Positions 53,161 through 62,620 of a stretch of 64,000 nucleotides of DNA are shown one piece after another. The notes beneath the pieces were generated by a model. It was given only the letters and a program-made list of their open reading frames with translations. It was not told the origin of the DNA and ran no database searches. Each line of letters opens with the position of its first letter. Position 1 is the stretch's first letter. The position numbers and the translations under genes are program-made. This stretch comes from Kazachstania africana CBS 2517 (lineage: Eukaryota > Ascomycota > Saccharomycetes > Saccharomycetales > Saccharomycetaceae). The stretch is taken from the NCBI RefSeq assembly GCF_000304475.1, contig NC_018942.1, positions 310,001 through 374,000 of the forward strand, given 5' to 3'.

Positions 53161-53517
53161 TCACCTACCACATCTAGCAAGTTGCCAAGGTTGATTATCT
53201 AATGGACAAGCATCTCTGGTTTTTATCCATTTATTAATGCAATGAAGATGGAAGGCATGATTACAGACACCCCATGCTGCCACACATTCATTATCTGGAT
53301 CAGTCATAGCCTTTGGCTGGCATTCAATGCATGGCTCCATGATATGATTTCTACAAATAGCACAATTATCAACTGCAATATCCCACGACCAAAATGCCAC
53401 CGCGGTCCATTTTTTGATTTCGAACTTCTTCTTTTTCTGAAGCGATTCAGTTTGAGCTTCTTGCTGTTGCTCTTCAATACCTTCTGCATCTATTTCCATT
53501 TTATCTGCGTCACTCAT
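53161..53517 (-). CDS. HRT1: SCF RING-H2 subunit Hrt1/Rbx1
   Basis: A 118-residue RING-box protein that binds cullins and recruits the E2 Cdc34; it also promotes Rub1 attachment. The cullin-binding strand is [13 protein letters not shown]. The zinc ligands follow the RING-H2 order with the extra Rbx1 cysteines ([35 protein letters not shown]). The N-terminal 35 residues are acidic/Gln-rich. S. cerevisiae Hrt1 (YOL133W) has 121 residues. RRI2 at 22323-24265 encodes part of the complex that reverses cullin modification. Confidence 0.96.
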   Translation of the reverse strand: MSDADKMEIDAEGIEEQQQEAQTESLQKKKKFEIKKWTAVAFWSWDIAVDNCAICRNHIMEPCIECQPKAMTDPDNECVAAWGVCNHAFHLHCINKWIKTRDACPLDNQPWQLARCGR

Positions 53518-53932
53518 TGTTACTTCTCAACTCTAGTTCACAGTGAGATTTCCTTTAAAGTTGCACTCTATGTTCCTCTCTAAATATCATTTTCATGAAT
53601 GTTTCCCGTGTAATATTGATCTAAGAATCGTGGATTGATCATTCTAAACGACATCACTGAAATGCTAATATTTAATCAGAAGATAGTTAAAGAGCCCTAT
53701 ATACGTTTAATCTGTCCTTAATTGATGTCATAACCCATTGGATAAGCTGCAACTCACCATTTTCATCTTTTTGTATGTTCCCACAAAATCTCGAATATGA
53801 TTTGATCAAAAAGAAGATGTAGTTATACAGAGCGACATAAATTTAGTTTTTTCAATTAGGAAAAGGGAACTCCAGGTTCACCATAGTTTAGGAGCTTAAA
53901 GTTCGCTAATTCACCATCATTGTCGAGAATAT
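53518..53932. promoter_or_regulatory. Divergent promoter, HRT1 / TIM11
   Basis: 415 bp between divergent starts, AT-rich, no specific motif called. Here synteny changes from the chromosome XV/XIV block to the YDR318-322 block. Confidence 0.55.
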
Positions 53933-54205
53933 ATGTCCACAATCAATGTTCTCAGGTATTCTGCATTAGGCCTTGGCCTGGTAGTAGGTTTTAAGACGGA
54001 CTGGTCTTTAAGGTCGGCAGCGAAGAGGAAGAAGCAGGAGCTGGAATATCAGGAACAGGTCAAATTGATCGAAGAAGCAAGGGCAGAATATGCTAAGTTA
54101 TACAGCCCAATGATAGCAAAACAGGGTAACGTAGATTTCGAGGATCCAAATCTGGACTATGCTGCGGTCATTATGAATGCTGTGACATCATTGAAGTCGA
54201 CCTGA
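53933..54205 (+). CDS. TIM11: ATP synthase subunit e (Tim11/Atp21)
   Basis: A 90-residue subunit of mitochondrial F1Fo-ATP synthase, needed for dimerisation and cristae shape. It starts MSTINVLRYSALGLGLVVGF, nearly the same as S. cerevisiae Tim11, with a GxxxG-type membrane segment at residues 13-19 (GLGLVVG). A coiled-coil follows (KRKKQELEYQEQVKLIEEAR). S. cerevisiae Tim11 has 96 residues and is next to MRPL35, as here. Confidence 0.95.
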   Translation: MSTINVLRYSALGLGLVVGFKTDWSLRSAAKRKKQELEYQEQVKLIEEARAEYAKLYSPMIAKQGNVDFEDPNLDYAAVIMNAVTSLKST

Positions 54206-54437
54206 TTTGAAAAAGGTAAGAGATAATATTCTGAGCTGTACATGAGGAGTTAAAATTGTCCATTATATATATACATATATGTATCTATGTCTGATGAAAA
54301 GAACTGTACATTCTTGAAATTCTAGAAGTATTCTGTCACACTCCCAATTGAACATTAATTTATTAATCTCTGCACTACACGCTATTCCTTCAATATTTAC
54401 AAGTTTGTTTCACTGTTGAGCAACACAGTGAATCCTG

Positions 54438-55550
54438 TTATATACGAACTCTACTAAAGACTCTACCAGCTGGAAGCCCATACGATTCTCTGACGTTCTT
54501 CACGTTTGAGTCCCATTCACTTCTCCAGACATGAGCACCAACAGCCTCTAATTGATTGTGTTTAACGAATTCCCTGATATTGAAATTATTTCTATCAAGC
54601 TTAGTATTTGGGATATCGATATGTATACACTTCCCATCATTATCTATGTTCTGCCTAAATACCCACACAGAATATCTCTGTATACCCGCATTCTTTTCAG
54701 TAACTGGGGGGGAATATTCTGCTAGTAGATTGGATTCACTGATTTTTCTAGTATCAATGATATTATCGTTATAACTAACTTTCAAGTTTGCCAGCCCATA
54801 ACATAATGTAGTTTTGAATGAATCATTTGATAAATCAGGTTCATCGGGATTAACAATAAGTATTGAATATAATTGTTCAGGATTGATAAGCTCGAATTCT
54901 TGAATCTTAATTACTGGTTCCATAGACGTTACATTTGAAGATAAAATTTCGCCTTGCTCTATCCATTTATTTATACCAGTAGAGTAAGGAAACTTCACAT
55001 TGACATCCACTTTTGGCAGTAGTGTTGGAAGGGTGTCTGGTATTACATTCAATGTTTCTAATCGTTGCATCAATAGCATCTGGCCATATGACTCCCAATT
55101 CTTTTTGCCTAGATATCTATACACAGGCTGCTCATAATCAATCAGATTCGGGTTGTTATCCAGTTTATCACTAAATTGAAAGTTATATTGTACTTCTGGA
55201 TTATTAATTTCAGCTTTCACAAGTAGTTCCTCCCTAAGTTTGGGGTTCTTCTGCAATTTAGCATAATGATAACTTTCTGATGCCCTTTGCTCGAGGAAAT
55301 CCAAAGAAATTTTAAATGTCTCATCTATATATTCCGGTGATTTGTACTTATAACGGTTGAACTTCCTATGTATTGTTGGTGGACCTGTAGCAGGTGTTCC
55401 TTTTAATAATGACTCCTTTATTTTTTTTGAGCTAATCTCTAATGATCTAGATCTACTTGTAAAGTCCGACCAGACATGTGTCGTCGGACTACCACTATTT
55501 CTGGCTATCGATGAGTTAGTCAACAACCTCTTAAAGATCTGATTTGCCAT
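54438..55550 (-). CDS. MRPL35: Mitochondrial ribosomal protein mL38 (Mrpl35)
   Basis: A 370-residue large-subunit mitoribosomal protein with a PEBP-like fold in its C-terminal half. The PEBP-like segment lies around residues 200-345 ([36 protein letters not shown]). The N-terminal 30 residues are basic and hydroxylated, as in mitochondrial presequences. S. cerevisiae Mrpl35 (YDR322W) has 367 residues. The ATG at 55550 is the start; upstream codons in frame are non-ATG. Confidence 0.92.
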   Translation of the reverse strand: MANQIFKRLLTNSSIARNSGSPTTHVWSDFTSRSRSLEISSKKIKESLLKGTPATGPPTIHRKFNRYKYKSPEYIDETFKISLDFLEQRASESYHYAKLQKNPKLREELLVKAEINNPEVQYNFQFSDKLDNNPNLIDYEQPVYRYLGKKNWESYGQMLLMQRLETLNVIPDTLPTLLPKVDVNVKFPYSTGINKWIEQGEILSSNVTSMEPVIKIQEFELINPEQLYSILIVNPDEPDLSNDSFKTTLCYGLANLKVSYNDNIIDTRKISESNLLAEYSPPVTEKNAGIQRYSVWVFRQNIDNDGKCIHIDIPNTKLDRNNFNIREFVKHNQLEAVGAHVWRSEWDSNVKNVRESYGLPAGRVFSRVRI

Positions 55551-55952
55551 CGTGATGCCCAACCTACGCTCAATCTGTGGTTCTATTTCAATACGTGAAC
55601 ATTGGCCTTAGGTATGTTTTTCTTCAAACATCTCCGCGACAGGTTTGAAATTTTCAATATCACTATAAGATGACAGATATTGGTTTCAGATTTATCACTA
55701 TACAAAACTCCAGCTAGTGAATTCTCTTCAAGTATAAATATGCGATCATCCAAACCGAATTATAATCCTAGCATACCTGGTATTCGCTATTTATGGCGAT
55801 TGCGTTAATTATCTTGAACATTTTGATAAAGGCATTTGCTGGCACAAACATAGGGCGTCACAGTGTACAGTGATAGGTCTATTACCAGAAAACAATCTGC
55901 CTTGTTAGCGTAATTCTGGACACGTACAATTTGAGTAATTCATTCAGCAGCT
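55551..55952. promoter_or_regulatory. Divergent promoter, MRPL35 / HMG-box-like gene
   Basis: 402 bp between two divergent starts, both of probable mitochondrial proteins. It is AT-rich with no motif called. Confidence 0.5.
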
Positions 55953-56861
55953 ATGAGTGTCCCAATTTTGAGGAGGTCGATCTCTTCCAATGCGCTAAAT
56001 ACTCTTAAGCGACGCAATTCCTTCACAACATTACACAGAACTCTTTCTCAATCAAGTGGTTATAGTACCATAGCAACTCCATCAAAATCGCCAATATTAC
56101 AAGCGGAATCATTCAGTGACTTTATGGGTTTCTTGTATGGCGAAGAGTGCTATGCAAAGACCAATTTATTATGGGAAAATTTACCAAAGGAAACAAAAGA
56201 TATATTTGTTGCCAGGGTTCTAGATAAGAAGAAACAAAAATACGATGACCTCAGTTATTCTGATGTAAAAGAATTATTTGCTGGACAAAGTTCTCCCACG
56301 AAAAACTCTTTTATTCATTATCGACAAAAAGTTGGTCCATATTTTAGGCATGTAGTGCCAGAGATAGCTGAACCTAGTATATCAAAAGTAATTGGTGAAC
56401 TTTACAACCATGAGCTTACATATAATGATAGAGTCCGATTGAAAGAAGAAGCTGAAATGCAATTTAATGCTACTAGGGATGAAAGGCTTGAATTTGCAAA
56501 AGATTATATTCAATCCACGAAGGTCCATTTTGATCAAGATCCATATATCGACAAGATTAGATGCTGGGTAGATGAAACTGTAAATAATAAACTGAAGGAA
56601 ATTGATTCAATGTTGGCAACATTGAGAACGGATGTTAGTGCTGAAGAGCATGAAGCTAGGAATCATCACCAAAAGAATAAACCTGATGAAACGACCATCA
56701 AAGCGCAAAATGTAGAAAGAAATGGAATGCAATTTTTAGAGTCGAAGGCCAACTCTAATCCTAACTTCGTTAGAGTAATTTCTAAACAGTCAAAGAAATT
56801 AGTCAAAAGGTTCAAACGCAAAAGAAAGTCGACAGGTCTAGATTGTCGCAATAACGTTTAA
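55953..56861 (+). CDS. Putative mitochondrial tandem HMG-box-like protein
   Basis: A 302-residue protein I do not recognise as a named gene. The N-terminal 35 residues are rich in Arg, Ser and Leu without acids (ILRRSISSNALNTLKRRNSF), a likely mitochondrial presequence. Residues about 50-100 end in LWENLPKETKDIFVARVLDK, which resembles helices 2-3 of an HMG box. Residues about 115-175 (NSFIHYRQKVGPYF, ISKVIGELYNHE) resemble a second box of the MATA-HMG kind. The tail is strongly basic (KKLVKRFKRKRKS). Abf2 is the tandem-HMG mtDNA packager of yeasts, so a role on mtDNA is possible, but this is fold-level inference. S. cerevisiae has no gene between MRPL35 and ASP1. Confidence 0.5.
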   Translation: MSVPILRRSISSNALNTLKRRNSFTTLHRTLSQSSGYSTIATPSKSPILQAESFSDFMGFLYGEECYAKTNLLWENLPKETKDIFVARVLDKKKQKYDDLSYSDVKELFAGQSSPTKNSFIHYRQKVGPYFRHVVPEIAEPSISKVIGELYNHELTYNDRVRLKEEAEMQFNATRDERLEFAKDYIQSTKVHFDQDPYIDKIRCWVDETVNNKLKEIDSMLATLRTDVSAEEHEARNHHQKNKPDETTIKAQNVERNGMQFLESKANSNPNFVRVISKQSKKLVKRFKRKRKSTGLDCRNNV

Positions 56862-57008
56862 TAAAAAAGGGAATTATCAACAATAAAGTCATAGATTGGT
56901 TACAATTATTTACAATACTTATATAATAGAATGTGAAAAGAACAAAAAAAATAATGTTAGGTCCGGAAAATTCTAATGGATGTACTCTCTATGACATATG
57001 CATGCTTT

Positions 57009-58169
57009 TTAGCCACCGTAAACACCATTGAAAACACGTCTTACTTCATTTAATGAATAATTTTCAGCAAGGCATAATTGTAATAAAATTCTGGATTTTT
57101 CTGGATTCAAGTAACCTGAGGCAATAACGTTACAGTGGGATCCTTCCTTGTCCTTTGGTAGATTGGCAATAGGAATCATACCATCCATGGACCTCTTAGA
57201 GTATATAACAGGGATCTTCATATTCAAACAAAATGCATTAACACCATCGGGCATAGAGCCAGCGCCCATAGTTGCAACTACTACACCTTCATATTTTTCA
57301 TTTACCAATTCCAAAAGTCCGGCTGTGATGGACTGGTGACCATATAGTATACAGACTTTTGGAAATTTAGTAAGTGATTTCACGGTGCTTTCATTGGCGA
57401 CAGACCCTCTTTTGTCCTCTAACTTGAGCTTGAACTTATGACATCCTTGAGGTTTTGTAGGAGGATAATAGTAATGAATTTCATTGTTGACGAAGTTTCC
57501 TAAGTAACCTTGTCTAACATTGAAAGAATCCAAACTATTGGCGTTTGTCTTAGTAATATAGTAACCTGCAGATATTTGATCATTTAATGACACCAGGACA
57601 CCTCTACCTCTAGATTTAGAATCAGACGCAATGCAGATTGCTTGATATAAATTCATTGGTCCGTCAGCTGAGACACTTGTCGAAGGTCTCATAGAACCGA
57701 CGAATACGATGGGAACTTCGCCAGAATCAATGGTACTTTCAACGAAAAAAGCAGTTTCCGATAAGGTATCTGTGCCATGAGTGATAACGATACCGTCGAA
57801 AGATTGTAGTGATCTTACAATACCTTTGTATATTTTTATCAATAAGTTTTCATTGATATTTTTTGAGTCGACATTACAAAGTTGTTCGTACTCGACTTCA
57901 CAGATACCTGAGATATCTGGGATTGCATCTAGCAAATCCTGGATAGGTAAATCTACCTGATAATCTGCAGTTGCTGAGGAACTTGCACCTTTAGATGCAA
58001 TAGTACCACCAGTACCTAAAATTTTGATCCTAGGCAAACTACGATGTTGGGATGTACCAGGTTTTACAGCTTCAGGCATTGCTGACTTTGCAGTTGCGCT
58101 TTGTATGGTAAATTGTGAGTTTTCTACATCCTCACAGATGGTAGTAACCTCTACAGACCCGTTAGGCAT
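57009..58169 (-). CDS. ASP1: Cytosolic L-asparaginase Asp1
   Basis: A 386-residue enzyme hydrolysing asparagine to aspartate and ammonia. The signature [12 protein letters not shown] gives the first catalytic Thr, and [15 protein letters not shown] the second Thr with its Asp. The C-terminus ([23 protein letters not shown]) matches the family. There is no signal peptide, so it is the intracellular type. The start is ATG 58169; the frame extends further upstream only by non-ATG codons. S. cerevisiae Asp1 (YDR321W) has 381 residues and sits beside DAD4 and SWA2. Confidence 0.93.
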   Translation of the reverse strand: MPNGSVEVTTICEDVENSQFTIQSATAKSAMPEAVKPGTSQHRSLPRIKILGTGGTIASKGASSSATADYQVDLPIQDLLDAIPDISGICEVEYEQLCNVDSKNINENLLIKIYKGIVRSLQSFDGIVITHGTDTLSETAFFVESTIDSGEVPIVFVGSMRPSTSVSADGPMNLYQAICIASDSKSRGRGVLVSLNDQISAGYYITKTNANSLDSFNVRQGYLGNFVNNEIHYYYPPTKPQGCHKFKLKLEDKRGSVANESTVKSLTKFPKVCILYGHQSITAGLLELVNEKYEGVVVATMGAGSMPDGVNAFCLNMKIPVIYSKRSMDGMIPIANLPKDKEGSHCNVIASGYLNPEKSRILLQLCLAENYSLNEVRRVFNGVYGG

Positions 58170-58614
58170 GTTATACGTGGATATGCTACTTTTCTTTACC
58201 GATTTGGATCTTCTTCTTTTCTGTCTTATATACACTATAAAAATTCACGATGACCCCAAATGAAATTTTTCTTACCGTCAGAAACATAAACGGTATTCAT
58301 GACTTGAAGTAAGTGAAAAGGCAAGACAGAGAGCCAACTGAAAAAGTAGCAGATACCAACGATACTTGTAACGTGAGGTATATCCTTTCTGGGTGTTACT
58401 ATTTATTGTAAGCTAGCTGTTTAATGTAAGCACTTACTGTCACCGCGTCGAGTGTACCTATCGTTTCTTGGCTTTCCTTCGAAAGAGATTTCGCCAATTC
58501 AGGAAAAGCATAGACTATAAACATAAATTTTATAAATTTTATAAGTTAATAAAGCAATAAGAAAACTTCGAAGACGCTTTAAGGACGTAAAGAAGAAAGA
58601 TATACATAACCACG
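58170..58614. promoter_or_regulatory. Divergent promoter, ASP1 / DAD4
   Basis: 445 bp. A TATA-like sequence is present on the ASP1 side near 58225-58242. A 21-codon minus-strand frame around 58240-58300 is probably chance. A 9-bp repeat (TTTTATAAA) lies near 58528-58545. Confidence 0.5.
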
Positions 58615-58833
58615 ATGGAAAATCCTTATGAGAAAGTGCAAACAAATATACTGTCGAGAATAATTGCCAATGTGGAGAGACTTAATCAAAGTGTAACAAC
58701 AATGAACCAAGAATTGTCGGGTATAAACGGCAAAAACAAGAATATTGAGATTATAGGGCAGATATGTGAAAACTATAATAATAGTATTCAGTTTAACCTC
58801 GAGGCCACAGGTAACAAAAGGCCACCATTCTAA
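58615..58833 (+). CDS. DAD4: DASH/Dam1 complex subunit Dad4
   Basis: A 72-residue helical protein, the family's exact size. MENPYEKVQTNILSRIIANV matches the conserved start of Dad4, and the C-terminus ends NKRPPF. Dad4 is part of the ring complex that couples kinetochores to microtubule plus ends. It lies next to SWA2 and ASP1, as in S. cerevisiae (YDR320C-A). MCM21, another kinetochore gene, is 4 kb away. Confidence 0.95.
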   Translation: MENPYEKVQTNILSRIIANVERLNQSVTTMNQELSGINGKNKNIEIIGQICENYNNSIQFNLEATGNKRPPF

Positions 58834-58953
58834 ATAGTACAACGCCACCACCTATATATATTCTGTAATTTTTCCTAAGAAGAAACATTTTTCATAACTC
58901 TAAAAGTTTAAAATATAATATACAAACCCATATACGAAGTATATATGCTCCAA

Positions 58954-59130
58954 TTACTGACCTGGTAATAAACCGTATCTTTTCTTCAAAGTGACTCTTT
59001 GTCTGGAGTATTTGTCGTCTGGAGAAAATCTAGCTGGATGAGCAGACTTGGTGATTTCACCTTCTTCGGTGACCTTCTTCAACGTGTAGACTCTCTTACC
59101 GTCCTTGTCTAAAGTGTACATTAAATGCAT
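58954..59130 (-). CDS. NOP10: H/ACA snoRNP protein Nop10
   Basis: A 58-residue protein, the exact S. cerevisiae length and nearly the same sequence: [19 protein letters not shown] at the start, [20 protein letters not shown] in the middle and LPGQ at the end. Nop10 supports Cbf5 in pseudouridylation of rRNA. It is too short to be caught by a 60-codon cut-off. In S. cerevisiae NOP10 is on chromosome VIII, so its place between DAD4 and SWA2 is a rearrangement relative to that species. Confidence 0.97.
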   Translation of the reverse strand: MHLMYTLDKDGKRVYTLKKVTEEGEITKSAHPARFSPDDKYSRQRVTLKKRYGLLPGQ

Positions 59131-59595
59131 CTTGATGTATGTATGATCGTAGTCTGCTTAGTTGTTGGACACTCTCTAACACTTCAAGAAGAGCATCGAT
59201 TAAAGCAATTTTCATCTATGAAAATTTTGAGATTTTCTATTCAGAAAAAATTGATATAAAAATTTGCACAGCTCGTTCATAGTGATGATACTAGCTCATC
59301 TCCACATAGAAGTATATGTATAAATGTATTAATTAATGGAGTCCAATGGTTGGAAAGGAATTTAGATCAATGGCTTACGTGAGTCAATGTTGTATAGAGT
59401 ATACTGTTCACCATTTTCTGTTGGCAGGGTTTCCATGTTTTTTTCTCTTTTATAGCATGATGAGCTTCTTAAAATGAGATCCGTCTGTAGACCGAGAAAT
59501 TCAGAATAAGGTTCAGATTGTGAGTTGAACATTTATCTTTCTGGAGTCATAACAGAAAGAAACCTTTCCCTTGTAATAAGACATCTGGAATTGAA
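59131..59595. promoter_or_regulatory. Divergent promoter, NOP10 / SWA2, with RRPE
   Basis: 465 bp. TGAAAATTTT at 59219-59228 matches the RRPE consensus exactly, 89 bp upstream of NOP10. AGCTCATCTC at 59293-59302 is a weaker PAC-like match. The SWA2 side shows nothing specific. Confidence 0.55.
59219..59228 (-). promoter_or_regulatory. RRPE upstream of NOP10
   Basis: TGAAAATTTT, an exact match to the ribosomal RNA processing element TGAAAAWTTT, at a typical distance for a ribosome-biogenesis gene. Confidence 0.55.
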
Positions 59596-61536
59596 ATGTC
59601 AGATCCGTTTGCTAATTTACTTGAATCTTTCAAAGAAAATGGTAAGAAACCAGATATTGAAAAGAAGAATCCTGTCCCAGTGAAAAGTAACGACGTGTCT
59701 TCAATATCATTAAATTCTACACTTCAGCCAAAGAAGCTCAATGGTATAAACACCAAGGTTTCCACTCTATCCACCAATTCAGTACCGACCTTTGCGAATG
59801 TATCTTCGTTAAATAGTTTGCAAACGACCCCAATACATGATGATTTTGAAGAGTTATTTGGGTCCAGCACAAGCAATAACTTTTCTGTGTCTCCGGAACC
59901 TACAAATAATTTTAAAACTGTCACTGATGTTCCCAACGTAACATACGAGGCAAAGCAGGATTCAGTTGTTGATGAGGTCAAAGATATGGAAATTGCCCAG
60001 TTAATGTCATTAGGTTTATCAATTGAAAAAGCTAATAGCTACTATTCGAAAGGCATAAGTTATGATACGCTTCTTAAGAAACTGGAAAGAAGACGTTATG
60101 GTTCCAGGAAAGGAAGAGACACACCAACCTTTGGTGGTAACACGAATAAAGATGACAAGGCTTACGCAAAATTATTTGATTCCAGTGAAAATACTAATTT
60201 ATTTTCTATGGCAAGTGGTCTTTTCAACAAGGGGAAAGAATTCATAGATCAAATGACTGCATATCCTGAGGAAACTGATAGGTTATCAAGATATAGGGAC
60301 ATAAGTGAAATTAGTTCAATGAAGCCCCTTAGAAAGAGCCCTGGTATTGTTGACGGCTTCGATATGGATAGAATATCCCAGCATCAAGACACAGATAAAG
60401 GAAAAGCACCCACAAGAGAAGTTCAACAAGAAAGTCCGCCTCCTTCACATGACCTACTAGACAATTTTCAAAATAATCTCAAGCTCGACGATAATAAAGA
60501 AGAGCTTTCAAAAGAAAGCGTCTTATTAGACATAGATAATGATGATTCGACGTTGCTGAAATCAAAAAGCTTGACATCGGATAGCTTATTATTTCAAGAT
60601 GAAAACGTTCTTGAAAACAGCAATATCCCAAAAATTCCGATTTCATCTATAGAGTTATCGGGATACAACGAATATAATTCAAGAGGTTCTTCATTTTTCA
60701 AAAATGGGGACTATATATCAGCATTGGAAGAATATGAAAAATCATTAAACACACTACCGCAGTCACATCCACTAAGGATCATTGCATATTCAAATATTAC
60801 CGCAGCCGAACTCAAAATTGGTGAATATTCGAATCTAGTCAAAAAGGCAGATAAGGCATTGAAATTGTTTCCCAAAGAAAATCTAAAATGGAATCTCATT
60901 ATTCAAGATAGTGAGCCTCATAAGAGCTATAAAGATATATGGAGTAAACTTGTTCTGAGGAAGGCAGAAGCTTTAGAGCACTTGGAAAATTTCGAACTGG
61001 CATATAAGCAATACCACTCATTAATAGAGAACAATGTTTTCAGCGATAAAATCATGGACGGTAAGAGAAGGTGTCAAAAGGTATTAAATCCAGAAATCGC
61101 CAAAAAAACTCAACAAAAACCTAGCTCGAGTAAGCCAGCTGCAGTCCCTACGCCATCCACTCAAAAATATGAAAGTGTTGAAAGAATAAAGGAACAGAAT
61201 AGACAAGAAGAAGAGAATGAAGCGGAAAAGTTGAAGTTATATGATATTGTGGAAGCAAAAATAAATGCTTGGAAATCTAACAAACCGGAAGATATACGTC
61301 ATTTATTAGCTAATTTACCTACTATTTTGACTTGGACAGAATGGAAGCCAATTAGCGTAAATGATTTAGTGATGCCAAAGAAAGTAAAGGTTACATATCT
61401 GAAGGCCATTGCCAAAACTCATCCCGATAAAATTTCGAGTTCACTGAATCTAGAGAGTAAGATGATAGCTGAAAATGCATTCAGTACATTGAGTGTTGCG
61501 TGGGATAAATTCAAAGAGGAAAATAACATGAACTGA
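59596..61536 (+). CDS. SWA2: Auxilin Swa2 (clathrin-uncoating J-protein)
   Basis: A 646-residue cofactor that brings Hsp70 to clathrin coats. The N-terminal third is disordered with clathrin/adaptor-type motifs (DPFANLLESF, DDFEELFGS). A UBA domain is at about residues 130-170 (EIAQLMSLGLSIEKANSYYS). TPR repeats span about 350-490. The C-terminal J domain (about 560-646) has HPD in IAKTHPDKISSS. S. cerevisiae Swa2 (YDR320C) has 668 residues with the same order of domains. Confidence 0.95.
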   Translation: MSDPFANLLESFKENGKKPDIEKKNPVPVKSNDVSSISLNSTLQPKKLNGINTKVSTLSTNSVPTFANVSSLNSLQTTPIHDDFEELFGSSTSNNFSVSPEPTNNFKTVTDVPNVTYEAKQDSVVDEVKDMEIAQLMSLGLSIEKANSYYSKGISYDTLLKKLERRRYGSRKGRDTPTFGGNTNKDDKAYAKLFDSSENTNLFSMASGLFNKGKEFIDQMTAYPEETDRLSRYRDISEISSMKPLRKSPGIVDGFDMDRISQHQDTDKGKAPTREVQQESPPPSHDLLDNFQNNLKLDDNKEELSKESVLLDIDNDDSTLLKSKSLTSDSLLFQDENVLENSNIPKIPISSIELSGYNEYNSRGSSFFKNGDYISALEEYEKSLNTLPQSHPLRIIAYSNITAAELKIGEYSNLVKKADKALKLFPKENLKWNLIIQDSEPHKSYKDIWSKLVLRKAEALEHLENFELAYKQYHSLIENNVFSDKIMDGKRRCQKVLNPEIAKKTQQKPSSSKPAAVPTPSTQKYESVERIKEQNRQEEENEAEKLKLYDIVEAKINAWKSNKPEDIRHLLANLPTILTWTEWKPISVNDLVMPKKVKVTYLKAIAKTHPDKISSSLNLESKMIAENAFSTLSVAWDKFKEENNMN

Positions 61537-61805
61537 GACATATATATGTATGTATGTGTGATATATACAAATTCACATAGACAATATAAATGGAAAATTT
61601 ATCCACATTTTTTCATCTTTGAAAGGTGCATTTCGCTCGCGATGGAAGATCTTTTTTCCGAGTATAAATAAAAGGCTTGGCAAAATCAGGCTGAAGTATA
61701 AAAAATGCATTAATCTATAAAATCTCTTCATTCACTTGTGAAAAGAGATCTACCACCTTTGATTAATAACCTCCTCGCATATACTCAACACGATCAATAT
61801 ATTTG

Positions 61806-62585
61806 ATGAAGTTGTCTCTTCTTCCACCGCTGATTATTTCACTAATTTATCCATGCATCCTGTTCCTCGGACTATTCTTAAGTGCCGTGATTTCAGATGA
61901 GACCAAGTCATATCAGAAAGATCGCATTTATCTTTTACGTTCCTCCAATATTATTAACGAAATATTTGCCTATAATGGGAATCTAGTATGGTTCATTTTA
62001 TTTTCATTCGTTGCATCTCTTCAAATTTATATTAGGTCCCATACTTTTATCTTATTACCGCATGATATCGTTGACGTCGATTCAAAGGAAAATGTAAGAG
62101 CTAAGTTGCTTAAGGAATATATGGTCAAGTTTCTCCTTAAAGTTTTCATTTTGTTTGTTTGTTTCCTAATCATTGACAACATTTTTATATTAACAGGAGG
62201 GAGTTGTGCGCCTGGCGGTGCAACAAGATCGGCCGAGCAATGTAAGGCACTGGGTGGTGACTGGCTTGGAGGATTTGATATCAGTGGGCATTTTTGTTTT
62301 CTAACTAATATTAGCTTGATTCTTTGGATTGAATTGCATCATTATTCGAAATACACTGAAGAGGAAGAATTACAATCAAGAATTAACAAATGGATAAAAA
62401 GAAGTTTAATTGTTGTGGAAGTAGTCCTGTATATATGGATGTTTCTGCTACTAGTGACTTCTATATACTATCACACTATTTTAGAAAAGATTCTGGGCTG
62501 CATAATGGGTTATGCGTGCCCTCTCGTAATGTATTGGTTGATCCCAAACCAACCCAGGATGAAGAGCCTTCTCTATGCATTCTAA
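61806..62585 (+). CDS. YFT2: FIT2-family ER lipid diphosphatase Yft2
   Basis: A 259-residue multi-pass ER protein of the FIT (fat storage-inducing) family, which acts in ER lipid homeostasis and lipid droplet budding. Family catalytic histidines can be seen: His162 in GGFDISGHFCFLT and His223 in SIYYHTILEK. About six membrane segments. The start is ATG 61806; the codon just before it is TTG. S. cerevisiae Yft2 (YDR319C) has 274 residues, and Scs3 is the paralogue. It is convergent with MCM21 with only 35 bp between stops. Confidence 0.92.
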   Translation: MKLSLLPPLIISLIYPCILFLGLFLSAVISDETKSYQKDRIYLLRSSNIINEIFAYNGNLVWFILFSFVASLQIYIRSHTFILLPHDIVDVDSKENVRAKLLKEYMVKFLLKVFILFVCFLIIDNIFILTGGSCAPGGATRSAEQCKALGGDWLGGFDISGHFCFLTNISLILWIELHHYSKYTEEEELQSRINKWIKRSLIVVEVVLYIWMFLLLVTSIYYHTILEKILGCIMGYACPLVMYWLIPNQPRMKSLLYAF

Positions 62586-62620
62586 TGAGGGAAATAAATA
62601 GAATCAGTGGAGTTTTTCGC

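Noticed and set aside
58235..58303. Possible upstream exon or longer N-terminus for ASP1
   Set aside because: The upstream ATG frame ends in TAG and no branch point or acceptor is present; ATG at 58169 gives a normal-length enzyme.
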